DNA from: Catenovulum agarivorans YM01
GTDB lineage: Bacteria; Pseudomonadota; Gammaproteobacteria; Enterobacterales; Alteromonadaceae
Length of the DNA stretch: 64,000 bases
NCBI RefSeq assembly: GCF_000281085.1
Contig: NZ_AJWM01000041.1
Location: 62,001-126,000 of the forward strand
Direction: 5' to 3'
Made by a program: the position numbers and the translations under genes. Positions 18,672 to 27,685 of this stretch are shown in pieces (within the stretch, counting starts at the first letter, position 1; each line of letters starts with the position of its first letter). The notes below the pieces were generated by a model that was not told the DNA's origin, did not search any database, and worked only from the letters and a program-made list of their open reading frames with translations.

Positions 18672-19163
18672 ATGAAAATTCAAGTTTTAACTATGTTTGC
18701 ACTCATAGTGCTAACAGGGTGTAACAGCATGAATGATATTGAAGTTGCTCAACAGCCTTCGATAACTGATTATCAGCTTGGTGAAAAATGGATTTGGAAA
18801 TATAAAGGCGTCACTTCCGATGGAACAGTTCGTGCGCAAGGTAAAGATATCAAACAAATCATTGAACAAAATGGCCAATTAGCCATGTTAACCGCCAATG
18901 GGCCTGTAGCGCTTGAGCAAATCATCAAACCTGTCGACAACAAAAATGCTAGGTACAATTGGCCTTTGCAAGTGGGTAAAAAGTGGCAACTTGCTGAAAA
19001 TTGGACCAGCGAAGATGGCACCACTAGCAATTCGCGCGGCTACAAAGTGCAATCGGAAGATGTACACTGGTATGCACCCAAATTAAAAACCTTTATTAAA
19101 TTAACCCAAACTCAAGGTGATTATTTATACGTAGAAGAATTAGTTGAATACTCCGAGCACTAA
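18672..19163 (+). CDS. Small predicted lipoprotein of unknown function
   Basis: This 163-residue protein has a lipoprotein signal (LIVLTGC, Cys17). The mature part is beta-rich with several Trp/Tyr strands (GEKWIWKYKG, VGKKWQLAENW, YVEELVEY). I do not recognise a family. AGGA lies about ten bases upstream of the ATG. It is monocistronic between the GGDEF gene and an MCP gene. Confidence 0.75.
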   Translation: MKIQVLTMFALIVLTGCNSMNDIEVAQQPSITDYQLGEKWIWKYKGVTSDGTVRAQGKDIKQIIEQNGQLAMLTANGPVALEQIIKPVDNKNARYNWPLQVGKKWQLAENWTSEDGTTSNSRGYKVQSEDVHWYAPKLKTFIKLTQTQGDYLYVEELVEYSEH

Positions 19164-19290
19164 AGTGTTGATATTGAAAATATAAATTTTGTCATTTTTG
19201 CTTGATACTAACTATAGTTATCTAGGGTCTGCGAAGGGGATTTAAGCTTGTTTCCCTCTGTACAACACTTTAATTAACGGAACGTTTCTG

Positions 19291-20913
19291 ATGAACCATC
19301 TAACGATAAAACAAAAATTTGCTGTACTCATCTCAGTTGTCACCCTGATTTATTTTTTTGCTATGTTGTCGTTAAAATTATCAAACAATGCAATTGCTGA
19401 TAATTTTAACGATTTTTATCAGCACAACTATACATCTTCACGTTATTTAGACGAAATTCAGCAAGAGCAAACCGCAATTTTATCCAACATTAGAGCTTTG
19501 CAAATTGGTTATCTAATTAATATTCCGCAACAAATCAGTAATACCAACCCGCTCATTTTGGCGTCGTACAAAAATACCGACAGCTTATTGGATAAATTTA
19601 AGCAGCATTACAACGGTGATGATGGGCTTTATAGGCAGTATGAAAAACACATAAAAGACTTCCATCAAAAAGCCAAAAAATTTGTAAATGAAATGAATAG
19701 CAGTGCAGACAATGTTGCATCAAGGAAAACCTATGTTGATTTTGTTGAAGCCAACCAAACTTTACTTGAATTTCAAACCAAGTTTGTCGCACAAGGTGAA
19801 CAAAGTGCTGAAGCAAACAAAAATTACACTGAAGAAACCATCAAGCACTCAAATATTATTTTTTATATCTCTTTGGTAGTCGCAACTGTGTTATCTGTTG
19901 GTTTTATTTTACTGATATCTAATGGGTTAATTGACAATATAACAAGAGTTGGCCGTTCTGCTCACGCGATGGCGCAAGGTGATTTAACAATTAAAGCTCA
20001 AATTAAAGGGTCGGATGAAATTGCGATTTTAGGCAATGAAATTAACACAAGTATTTCTACTATAGCTGCTGTGATCTCAGAAGTGGTTAACTCGTCAAAA
20101 GTGGTTACCAGCAACAGTAAGAATGTATTAGCCTCTACTCAGCAGATGGAATCCATTACTAGTGATGTAACAGAAAATACCATGCAAGTTGTTACCGCAA
20201 TTGAAGAGATGGCTGTGACCAGCAAAGACATTGCACAAAATACGACCGAGACAGCGCACGCCGCGGAAAATATGGCAAACCTAGCTGATGAAGGCATTAA
20301 AGAATCGGACGCTGCAATCTTGAGAGTAAACGAACTTGTTGGTAGCTTAGAAAACTCTGCTTCTGCGGTACAGCGCTTACAAGTAGAAACAAAAAATATT
20401 GAAGGCATTTTAAATGTTATTCGCGGTATATCTGAACAAACCAACCTGTTAGCTCTAAACGCAGCAATAGAAGCTGCACGCGCGGGTGAACAAGGTCGAG
20501 GTTTTGCGGTTGTTGCCGATGAAGTTAGAACGCTCGCTCAACGTTCGTCTGAATCAGTTAATGAAATTGAAAAACTGATTAATCAAATCGCTCAGGTAGG
20601 TGAAGAGTCATCTGGAAAAATGCAACAAAGTCAGCAATTAGTCACAAAAACTAAAGAACAAATTGCCTCAAGTTTTGACAAAATCCGTGTGATTTTAGCG
20701 CATATCGACGATATAAACGCTAAAGCGCAACAAATTGCCACGGCAGCAGAAGAACAAAGTTTAGTCGCAGGTCAAATCAGTGAGAACACCCATGCCGTGC
20801 AAGAGTTGACCGATAAATCAGCTGAATTAGCCGGTAAAACACGAGGTTTCAGTGACGAAATGGATAAAGTAAGCCGTGCGTCTATCGATAAATTGTCATT
20901 TTTTAAGGTTTAG
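19291..20913 (+). CDS. Methyl-accepting chemotaxis protein
   Basis: This 540-residue transmembrane receptor has a first helix at about 11-30, a periplasmic four-helix-type sensor (about 31-188), a second helix at about 189-212, HAMP (about 213-267) and a signalling domain. The conserved hairpin tip is present ([20 protein letters not shown], then [18 protein letters not shown]). It couples a ligand signal to CheA/CheW. The ligand is unknown. No che genes are nearby, so it is an orphan receptor. Confidence 0.95.
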   Translation: MNHLTIKQKFAVLISVVTLIYFFAMLSLKLSNNAIADNFNDFYQHNYTSSRYLDEIQQEQTAILSNIRALQIGYLINIPQQISNTNPLILASYKNTDSLLDKFKQHYNGDDGLYRQYEKHIKDFHQKAKKFVNEMNSSADNVASRKTYVDFVEANQTLLEFQTKFVAQGEQSAEANKNYTEETIKHSNIIFYISLVVATVLSVGFILLISNGLIDNITRVGRSAHAMAQGDLTIKAQIKGSDEIAILGNEINTSISTIAAVISEVVNSSKVVTSNSKNVLASTQQMESITSDVTENTMQVVTAIEEMAVTSKDIAQNTTETAHAAENMANLADEGIKESDAAILRVNELVGSLENSASAVQRLQVETKNIEGILNVIRGISEQTNLLALNAAIEAARAGEQGRGFAVVADEVRTLAQRSSESVNEIEKLINQIAQVGEESSGKMQQSQQLVTKTKEQIASSFDKIRVILAHIDDINAKAQQIATAAEEQSLVAGQISENTHAVQELTDKSAELAGKTRGFSDEMDKVSRASIDKLSFFKV

Positions 20914-20953
20914 TAATTAGATTTAATATTTTGCCCTACATTATAGGAGACTT

Positions 20954-21937
20954 ATGTTTAACGGCATATTAATTGAAAAAAATGAGCAAACTTACCACGC
21001 AAATTTAACCGAGCTAGACGAGAGTGTTTTGGCAGATGGCGACACATTAGTGAAGGTGTTATATAGCACGCTAAATTATAAAGACGCATTGGCGATAACT
21101 GGCAAAGCACCTGTGGTTAGGAACTTCCCACTTGTGCCGGGGATAGATTTGGTTGGTGTGGTTGAAAGTTGCACTTCTGGCAAATTTTACCCTGGTGATG
21201 TCGTTTTGCTCAATGGTTTTGGGGTAGGCGAGCAATACTCAGGTGGCCTTGCAGAAAAAGCTAAACTTAAAAGTGACTGGTTAATTGCATTGCCTAAAGG
21301 TTTAACAGCTAAACAAGCTATGGCCATTGGAACAGCAGGTTATACGGCAATGTTGTGTGTCATGGCGCTGGAAAAACACGGTATTAAACCTGGTTCTGGC
21401 GAAATACTGGTGACGGGTGCAAATGGTGGAGTTGGCAGTTATGCCATAGCTATTTTAGCTAAACTTGGTTATACCCTAGTTGCTTCCACCGGCAGAGTTT
21501 CAGAATCGACTTATCTTAAAAACCTCGGTGCGAGCGAGATTATTGATCGCGCCCAATTATCTGAACCAGGCAGACCATTAGCCAAAGAACGTTGGGCAGC
21601 TGTAATAGATTCCGTAGGCAGTCATACTTTGGTTAATGCGTGTGCGAGCACAAAATATGCTGGTTTAGTTGTTGCTTGTGGTTTAGCTCAAGGTATGGAT
21701 TTACCCGGTACAGTTGCACCATTTATTTTACGTGGTGTTACTTTAGCTGGGATAGACAGCGTAATGCGCCCAATAGCTGATAGGGTAGAAGCGTGGGGCA
21801 GACTCGCCAATATTTTACAACCCGAGGTTATTGACAACATAGCTAAAGAAATTACTTTGGCGCAAGTGATAGACACAGCGAATGATCTCATTGCGGGTAA
21901 AGTGCAAGGCCGTGTTGTGGTTAAGGTATCAGCCTAA
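20954..21937 (+). CDS. acuI: Acrylyl-CoA reductase-like MDR oxidoreductase (YhdH/AcuI)
   Basis: This 327-residue NADPH-dependent medium-chain reductase belongs to the YhdH/YhfP/AcuI group. Visible features are the LNYKDALAITGKAPVVR start, the VPGIDLVGVV strand, the cofactor loop VTGANGGVGSYA and a late VVACGLAQGMDLPGTV segment. AcuI proteins reduce acryloyl-CoA, made during DMSP and acrylate breakdown, to propionyl-CoA. Here no dmd or ddd gene adjoins it, so the role may be general detoxification. GGAGA lies just upstream of the ATG. The stop overlaps the convergent MocR gene by four bases. Confidence 0.9.
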   Translation: MFNGILIEKNEQTYHANLTELDESVLADGDTLVKVLYSTLNYKDALAITGKAPVVRNFPLVPGIDLVGVVESCTSGKFYPGDVVLLNGFGVGEQYSGGLAEKAKLKSDWLIALPKGLTAKQAMAIGTAGYTAMLCVMALEKHGIKPGSGEILVTGANGGVGSYAIAILAKLGYTLVASTGRVSESTYLKNLGASEIIDRAQLSEPGRPLAKERWAAVIDSVGSHTLVNACASTKYAGLVVACGLAQGMDLPGTVAPFILRGVTLAGIDSVMRPIADRVEAWGRLANILQPEVIDNIAKEITLAQVIDTANDLIAGKVQGRVVVKVSA

Positions 21938-23343
21938 CCTTTGGTTTTAAGAATAATTCCGCCTAATTGTTTTAAAGCTTGCAGCCTGTCGGCGGTTAAT
22001 TCATGGGCAAAACTCAGTCGAATAAACTGATTAAATTGAGCATTGCTAGTAAACAAAGCGCCTGGCGTTAAAATTATGTCATGCGCTTTAGCCTGATTGT
22101 ATAAGGTTAAACTGTCTGCCGTGTTGTGCAATTCAACCCACAAACACAAACCACCTTCTGGTGTTGTATATTTAAAACTAAAATTCCAGTTGTCATTTAA
22201 TGCCGTGATTAATTGGTTTCTATGTTTGAGCAACTGTTGTTTGTACTGCAGCAGGTGTTTGCGGTAAAAACCTTCACGCATAAAGCTAGATAATCCTTGT
22301 TGAATCGACTCACTGTTGGACAGCTGAGTGAGCATTTTTAGGTGGATTATTTTGCTGAGCGATTTGCCTGAAACAATCCAGCCAATTCTTAAATCTCGCG
22401 ATAGTGACTTAGACAACGAGCTGCATAAAATAACATTGTTGTGTTTGTCGTAAGCTTTTAAAGGCAAAGCGATATGGTGAAAAGCCAAATCACCATAGAT
22501 ATCATCTTCAATAATGGTAAATCGCGCTTGATTGGCTAATTCACACAACTGGGATTTGTGTGTTTCTGGCATAACTGAACCAGTAGGGGTGTTAAAATTG
22601 GCGGTGACAACCAGTGCTTTTAATGGCCATTTTTGCGCAATTGCTTCAAGCTTTTCTAATAAAATCCCTTGAGTCGCTGATGACGGAATTTCGATGACCT
22701 TAAGCTCTAATTGCTGCAATATTTGTAATACGCCATAAAATGCAGGGCTTTCAATTGCAACTGTGTCGCCAGCTTTAGTACAAGCGTTTAACGCTAAGTA
22801 CAAAGCATTTTGACAGCCGGCAGTAATACAAATTTGTTCCGGCTCTATATATAAATTACGGCTTAAATAGTGTTGGCTAATTTGCTGGCGGAGTGACAAA
22901 TTACCTTGTGGCGGCGAATAATATAAAGTGTTACTGCTGCTATGTTGGCGCATCGCTCGATTTATATGGCGGTTGAGCGTTTGTATGTGAGTGGCGCTAG
23001 CTTGTGATTTGGCGCTTGGGTAAATATCAAACGCTGCGCTTTTTTGCATAATTTGCTGAAAAATATCCGGCACTTCAATTTTTTTTGGTTTGCTAACTTT
23101 TTGCGTATGTTGCGGTTGATTGGGCTGGTTTTGTTTTGCAACATAATATCCTGAACGAGGTTTGGCGATCAGCAAACCCGCGGCTTCGAGTTTTTGCAAT
23201 GCAGTTTGAATAGAAACTTTAGAGCTATTATATGATTGGCTCAAAGTTCGAATTGAAGGCAGTTTATGTCCTTGTGGCCACAGTTGTTGATCAATATTTT
23301 TGCGAAACTGTTCAGCTAAAGTTTCATATAAAAACTGACTCAT
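21934..23343 (-). CDS. MocR-type GntR/aminotransferase regulator
   Basis: This 469-residue fusion has a GntR winged helix (about 1-70; LPSIRTLSQSYNSSK) joined to a class-I aminotransferase-like domain (about 105-465). The pyridoxal-phosphate lysine lies in CSSLSKSLSRDLRIGW. MocR regulators sense amino acids, GABA, taurine or PLP itself. The start at 23343 is supported by GAGGT seven bases upstream; six more codons are open upstream. It is divergent from ccoG and convergent with the acuI-like gene. The target is not evident. Confidence 0.92.
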   Translation of the reverse strand: MSQFLYETLAEQFRKNIDQQLWPQGHKLPSIRTLSQSYNSSKVSIQTALQKLEAAGLLIAKPRSGYYVAKQNQPNQPQHTQKVSKPKKIEVPDIFQQIMQKSAAFDIYPSAKSQASATHIQTLNRHINRAMRQHSSSNTLYYSPPQGNLSLRQQISQHYLSRNLYIEPEQICITAGCQNALYLALNACTKAGDTVAIESPAFYGVLQILQQLELKVIEIPSSATQGILLEKLEAIAQKWPLKALVVTANFNTPTGSVMPETHKSQLCELANQARFTIIEDDIYGDLAFHHIALPLKAYDKHNNVILCSSLSKSLSRDLRIGWIVSGKSLSKIIHLKMLTQLSNSESIQQGLSSFMREGFYRKHLLQYKQQLLKHRNQLITALNDNWNFSFKYTTPEGGLCLWVELHNTADSLTLYNQAKAHDIILTPGALFTSNAQFNQFIRLSFAHELTADRLQALKQLGGIILKTKG

Positions 23344-23468
23344 TTTGGCTACCTCTCGCATATATCTGCAATATTTTATCTGTCTCTATTATTTTTTATT
23401 TTTCTGTCTATATCAATGTCAGTTTTGCTCGCTAAACTCATGTTATTGCCACTTCTACAGTCAAATAA

Positions 23469-24827
23469 ATGAGCACACCTAAACCTGAACAAATTATTAT
23501 GACCACAGGACGTAACAGCGAAAATAAGATTTATTTTCGCGAGCAGTTTGGCCATTTTCAATCAATTCGTCGCAACTTATCTATTGTTCTGCTGGCAATT
23601 TTTGTATTATTGCCGTTTGTTCGTTATCAATCGCAAGCTGCGATAAACATTGATGTGGCTGCACAAACCATACGTTTATTTGCGCTCACCCTATACCCGC
23701 AAGACTTATTTGTGCTGGTGATTGTTTTTATTTTGGCCGCTTTTGTGCTTTTTTATGTTAGCCGCTTGTATGGCAGAGTTTGGTGTGGTTATACCTGCCC
23801 ACAAACCATTTGGATGTTGTTATTTAATTGGGTCGAGCGGCGAGTTGAAGGCAATTTTCAGCAGAGTAAAGCGTTAGATAAATCAGGATTAACTTGGCAA
23901 AAAATCGCCAAAAAATCAGTTAAACACAGTATTTGGTTGTTGCTAGCTTTGTTAACCGCCAGCACTTTTATGTCGTATTTTGTGCCAGCTGAAGTGCTGT
24001 ACCCAAACTTATTCAACTTTAATGATTATTTTTTAACGCAAAATTGGCTGTTATTCTTTACCGCTTGTACCTATGTTAATGCTGGATGGATAAAAGAGAA
24101 AATGTGTTTGCATATGTGCCCGTATGCACGTTTTCAGTCGGCTTTAGTTGATAATACAAGCAAATTGGTTAGTTACAATCAGGCGCGGGGTGAGAGTAGA
24201 GGACAACGCAAACGTAATGCAACCAAACCCAACCATTTGGGTGACTGCGTAGACTGCAAGTTATGCGTGGAAGTTTGCCCAGTTGGCATTGATATTCGCC
24301 AAGGGCTGCAGTATTCATGTATTAACTGTGGGTTATGTATTGATGCTTGCGATGCGGTTATGGATAAATTTAATTATGCCAAAGGGCTCATTAGTTATTC
24401 GAGTATAACAAAACCTGCGAGTCGCTGGCGTCAACATCTAACCTACGGCTTTGTTACAGCTGTGATGATATTAATCTTAATATTTTGGATGGCTAGCCGC
24501 AGCGAGTTTGAAGCTGATATTAGCCGTGATCGCAATGCGCTTTATCGAGTAAATTACTTAGACGAAGTAGAAAATACCTACAAGATAAAATTACTGAATA
24601 AATCACAACAGCCTAAACAGTTTGTAATATCACTGCAGGCGAATGATAACTTTGCCCTCAAACATCAAGGCGAAATAACCTTGGCTGGTGGACAATCGGA
24701 TATTCAAATTCTTGTGGTTAAATCAAATTCGCTAGTTGGCACACAACAAATTGCCTTCCAAATAACTGATGTAAACAAACAAGAAAGTGAAATTATTTAT
24801 AGCCAGTTTCATAGTCCTGAGCTGTGA
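23469..24827 (+). CDS. ccoG: Cytochrome c oxidase accessory protein CcoG (FixG/RdxA)
   Basis: This 452-residue membrane ferredoxin-like protein has the YGRVWCGYTCPQTIW helix, two 4Fe-4S motifs (CVDCKLCVEVCPVG and CINCGLCIDACD near residues 260-300) and a C-terminal Ig-like periplasmic domain (about 360-450). CcoG assists copper delivery during assembly of cbb3 oxidase. The ccoNOPQ genes are not in the window, so this copy is detached from its oxidase operon. Confidence 0.95.
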   Translation: MSTPKPEQIIMTTGRNSENKIYFREQFGHFQSIRRNLSIVLLAIFVLLPFVRYQSQAAINIDVAAQTIRLFALTLYPQDLFVLVIVFILAAFVLFYVSRLYGRVWCGYTCPQTIWMLLFNWVERRVEGNFQQSKALDKSGLTWQKIAKKSVKHSIWLLLALLTASTFMSYFVPAEVLYPNLFNFNDYFLTQNWLLFFTACTYVNAGWIKEKMCLHMCPYARFQSALVDNTSKLVSYNQARGESRGQRKRNATKPNHLGDCVDCKLCVEVCPVGIDIRQGLQYSCINCGLCIDACDAVMDKFNYAKGLISYSSITKPASRWRQHLTYGFVTAVMILILIFWMASRSEFEADISRDRNALYRVNYLDEVENTYKIKLLNKSQQPKQFVISLQANDNFALKHQGEITLAGGQSDIQILVVKSNSLVGTQQIAFQITDVNKQESEIIYSQFHSPEL

Positions 24828-24900
24828 TCTATACCCTTAAGGTTTAACCTGCCCACTCCCCAAGCTGCATAAAAAATATTCAATACCTCCTTGCTGTTTT

Positions 24901-24936
24901 AGATATGGTGTTATATTGTTGTATAACACTATATCT
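24901..24936. promoter_or_regulatory. 36-bp palindromic operator of the GntR/ABC operon
   Basis: Two 15-bp arms match with one mismatch (AGATATGGTGTTATA and the complement of TATAACACTATATCT) around a 6-bp centre. The site ends 17 bases before the YtrA-type regulator start and overlaps the probable -10 region. GTGTTATA-type palindromes are known for YtrA regulators, so autoregulation is likely. Confidence 0.75.
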
Positions 24937-24952
24937 AGAAGGACATGTGTAG

Positions 24953-25333
24953 ATGAATAATCACTGGCATGACGATATGCCAATTTATAAACAATTGGTC
25001 GAAAAGCTGAAAAAAGCCATTTTGAACAATTCGTATCCTGAAGAAACAGCTTTGCCTTCGGTACGGGCTGTCTCGGCTGAGTTACAAATTAACCATATAA
25101 CTGTATCTAAGGCTTATCACGAGTTATTAGATGAAGGTTTGATCGAAAAGAGAAGGGGACTAGGTATGTTTGTTAAAACCGGTGCAATTGAAGCATTACA
25201 TACAGCTGAGAAAAATAAATTTTTGGCGGAAGATTTGCCGCAGTTTTTGCAAAAAATGCAGCAGTTAAACATCAGCCAACAAGATGTAATTGAAAAAATA
25301 CAACAGCTGAGCAAGGAGCAAGAAAATGGCTAA
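24953..25333 (+). CDS. YtrA-subfamily GntR regulator
   Basis: This 126-residue protein has a GntR winged helix at about 10-75 (PIYKQLVEKLKKAIL, LPSVRAVSAELQINHITVSK) and the very short C-terminal dimerisation helix of the YtrA group. It is the first gene of an operon: its stop overlaps the ABC ATPase start by eight bases. It lies directly downstream of a long palindrome. YtrA repressors control adjoining ABC transporters, often in response to cell-wall-active agents. Confidence 0.92.
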   Translation: MNNHWHDDMPIYKQLVEKLKKAILNNSYPEETALPSVRAVSAELQINHITVSKAYHELLDEGLIEKRRGLGMFVKTGAIEALHTAEKNKFLAEDLPQFLQKMQQLNISQQDVIEKIQQLSKEQENG

Positions 25334-26228
25334 TATTATTCAAGCGCGTAATTTACACAAATGTTATGGCAAAGCTCCAGCCTTAACCGACGTCAATCTA
25401 ACCATTGAACAGGGAGAAATTGTTGGCGTTGTTGGCACCAACGGTGCGGGTAAAAGTACCTTATTAAAATCTATTTTGGGTTTAACTTCAGCAACTGGTG
25501 AACTCACTGTATGCGGATTAAATCCGCGCCAGCAGCAAGCTAAATTAATGGAAAAGGTGAGTTTTATTGCCGACACAGCTACTTTGCCTAAATGGATCTC
25601 CCCAGCTCAGTTATTCGAATATACGCAAAAAGTTCACCCAAATTTTGATATTAAACTAGCAGAACAATTTTTGGCTAAAACTAATATTAAGCCTGATATG
25701 CGAGTTAAACATATGTCGAAAGGCATGGTTACTCAGCTGCATTTGGCCATAGTAATTGCGATTAATTCTGAGTTGTTGGTATTGGATGAGCCGACGTTGG
25801 GCTTGGATGTTATTCGCCGCAAAAGTTTTTATAACAGTTTGTTAGAAGACTATTTTGACGACAACAACACTATAGTGATCACCACCCACCAAATCGAAGA
25901 AGTGGAACATATTTTAACTCGTGTAGTGTTTATTGATAACGGCCAAGTATTGTTAGATGTACAAATGCAAGATTTTGCCGAGCAGTTTGTTCAGCTAACC
26001 ACGCATGCGAGCAATCAGGCGCAAGTTGAATTGTTATCCCCCATTCATTCCAACAAGGTGTTGGAAGGGATGGCATATATTTTTGATTTAAAAAATTCAG
26101 ATACGACCCTTGAACAAATTCAACAATTTGGCCAAATCAAAACACCTAGCCTAGCCGACATATTTGTCGCGTTAATCGAAGGTAAAACTCAATCAAGCAC
26201 TACACAACAGGAGGTGACTTATGCTTAG
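25326..26228 (+). CDS. ABC transporter ATP-binding protein
   Basis: This 300-residue nucleotide-binding subunit has Walker A GTNGAGKST, Walker B LLVLDEPTLGLD, a switch histidine in TTHQ, and a degenerate signature (MSKGM in place of LSGGQ), as in YtrB/BcrA-like exporters. It overlaps the regulator upstream and the permease downstream by eight bases each. It energises the permease encoded next; substrate unknown, possibly peptides or antibiotics. Confidence 0.93.
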   Translation: MANIIQARNLHKCYGKAPALTDVNLTIEQGEIVGVVGTNGAGKSTLLKSILGLTSATGELTVCGLNPRQQQAKLMEKVSFIADTATLPKWISPAQLFEYTQKVHPNFDIKLAEQFLAKTNIKPDMRVKHMSKGMVTQLHLAIVIAINSELLVLDEPTLGLDVIRRKSFYNSLLEDYFDDNNTIVITTHQIEEVEHILTRVVFIDNGQVLLDVQMQDFAEQFVQLTTHASNQAQVELLSPIHSNKVLEGMAYIFDLKNSDTTLEQIQQFGQIKTPSLADIFVALIEGKTQSSTTQQEVTYA

Positions 26229-27129
26229 TATTTATTACGCACAATTAAAACGAGAATTTTGGGAACACAAAGGGGTTATTTTATGGTACCCAATTATTCT
26301 GTCGGCCATCGCAATTGGTGCTGTGTTAATTGCGCTAATCATGTTTGGTGATGTGCAAAAAACCGTGACAGTGGCAGCAGATGGTACGGTTAATGTGCAA
26401 TTACATCAAAGTATTGACAATAGCCCTGCGGTTGTTAATAACTCAAACGCTGAAAACATAACCACGAAGCCGAAAGACTTTAAAAAAGTCGCGAGCTTTT
26501 TGTTTACTATGATGTGTATGGACTTAGCAATATTTGCGCTGGCAATTATAGGCAACGGATTAGCGGGAGATAGGAAAGACGGCAGTATATTGTTCTGGCG
26601 CTCTATTCCGGTCGACGAGCGGGATAACGTACTATCCAAGTTTTTGACTGCGCTTTTGGTATTACCTGCTTTTCATGTGATTATTTCGTTAATTGCGCTG
26701 TTTGTTATTTCCGTTATGGTCGCCATCAGTGAAAGCCTGTCTGTGACCTCGGGTATGACAATGACAGCATTTACTTTCCCGTTATTTATCGACTACTTGA
26801 GTTTGAGTATTTACACTTTATTCGCTTTGATGTGGTTGTTGCCATTTTTTGCTTGGGTTGGCCTAGTTTCAAGTTATGCCAACAAACTTGGGTTCGTTTG
26901 GATATTTGCACCATTTGTGATAATTCCTATGTTGGAAAACCTGTTTTTGCAGTCAAACCAGTTTTGGCCAGCGATTAAAACTTATATAGATTCGGGTATG
27001 GATATTAGTGTGGCCATGTTTAACGGTAACTGGCAAGCGATTGATTTATTACCTGGTTTTGCTGGTCTAGTGCTGAGTGCAGTATTAATTACAGCGACCA
27101 TTTATGTTCGTAAGATAAGAATCGATTAA
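26221..27129 (+). CDS. ABC transporter permease (ABC-2 type)
   Basis: This 302-residue protein has about six membrane helices: one near residues 20-42, then a periplasmic loop (about 43-85), then five helices from about 90 to 298. The GNGLAGDRKDGSILFWRSIP segment after the second helix is typical of ABC-2 export permeases. It is the last gene of the GntR-ABC operon and is followed by a strong hairpin. Confidence 0.88.
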   Translation: MLSIYYAQLKREFWEHKGVILWYPIILSAIAIGAVLIALIMFGDVQKTVTVAADGTVNVQLHQSIDNSPAVVNNSNAENITTKPKDFKKVASFLFTMMCMDLAIFALAIIGNGLAGDRKDGSILFWRSIPVDERDNVLSKFLTALLVLPAFHVIISLIALFVISVMVAISESLSVTSGMTMTAFTFPLFIDYLSLSIYTLFALMWLLPFFAWVGLVSSYANKLGFVWIFAPFVIIPMLENLFLQSNQFWPAIKTYIDSGMDISVAMFNGNWQAIDLLPGFAGLVLSAVLITATIYVRKIRID

Positions 27130-27146
27130 CTGCATACTTGCTGCAA

Positions 27147-27171
27147 AGAGCTTTAGCCTAGCTAAAGCTCT
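27147..27171 (+). terminator. Terminator of the GntR-ABC operon
   Basis: A perfect 11-bp stem (AGAGCTTTAGC / GCTAAAGCTCT) with a 3-nt loop begins 17 bases after the permease stop and is followed by CCTTTCT. Confidence 0.75.
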
Positions 27172-27360
27172 CCTTTCTAGTTCTAAACTTTGTTTATACC
27201 CTCGACCTCTAATAAACCTGAACTCTGAACTTCAAATGTAACAAATTATCCTGTTACATTCCGGCGTTTTACTTAAAAGTTAACTGTGTTTTAAATAGAT
27301 TGGATGAAAACGTTTTAATTGGTCGAATTTTCAATCTGGACTACATTTAAAGCATATTTG

Positions 27361-27372
27361 TCTACCGGTAGA
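27361..27372. promoter_or_regulatory. Palindrome TCTACCGGTAGA (possible operator)
   Basis: A perfect 12-bp palindrome with the ACCGGT core of the presumed mannan-regulon operator, 314 bases upstream of the TonB receptor start. The flanks differ from the other sites, so assignment to the same regulator is tentative. Confidence 0.35.
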
Positions 27373-27417
27373 TTTAGTTAAAATTTTACGTTTTTTACTA
27401 TTGTTTTTATTAATGTT

Positions 27418-27431
27418 GGTAACCGTTTACA
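27418..27431. promoter_or_regulatory. LacI-type operator candidate, TonB receptor promoter (distal)
   Basis: GGTAACCGTTTACA matches the window consensus TGTAACCGGTTACA at 12 of 14 positions. It lies about 255 bases upstream of the receptor start. Confidence 0.5.
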
Positions 27432-27599
27432 TTTTGTGTATTTGGTGGAGATACTTATAGGTCATTTAATGTTTTACTAAATGTTATATTTATCAGTATC
27501 TTATTTTGCTGTTAGAGTGCAACGCTTGGTTTGGTTGTTAATTTTTATAAAAAACCAATAACAAAATATAGATCGCCAGGTAAATTTAATGTAACCTTT

Positions 27600-27613
27600 T
27601 GTAACCGGTTTAC
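27600..27613. promoter_or_regulatory. LacI-type operator candidate, TonB receptor promoter (proximal)
   Basis: TGTAACCGGTTTAC matches the first eleven positions of the consensus exactly, then has one extra T before ACA. It lies 72 bases upstream of the receptor start. Confidence 0.6.
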
Positions 27614-27685
27614 AGTTTGGTTTTATGTTAAACCGTAGGTTAGAACACATGGGCACTCTCAAAATTGATTCAGAGGATAAAACTT

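Larger units (their letters stand above)
27172..27685 (+). promoter_or_regulatory. Long leader/promoter region of the mannan TonB receptor gene
   Basis: About 510 bases hold no credible gene. They are AT-rich and carry three ACCGGT-like sites (27361, 27418, 27600). A further TGTAACC half-site at 27590 lies exactly one helical turn before the 27600 copy. I read the region as a regulated promoter and leader for the receptor gene. No riboswitch fold was recognised. Confidence 0.6.
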
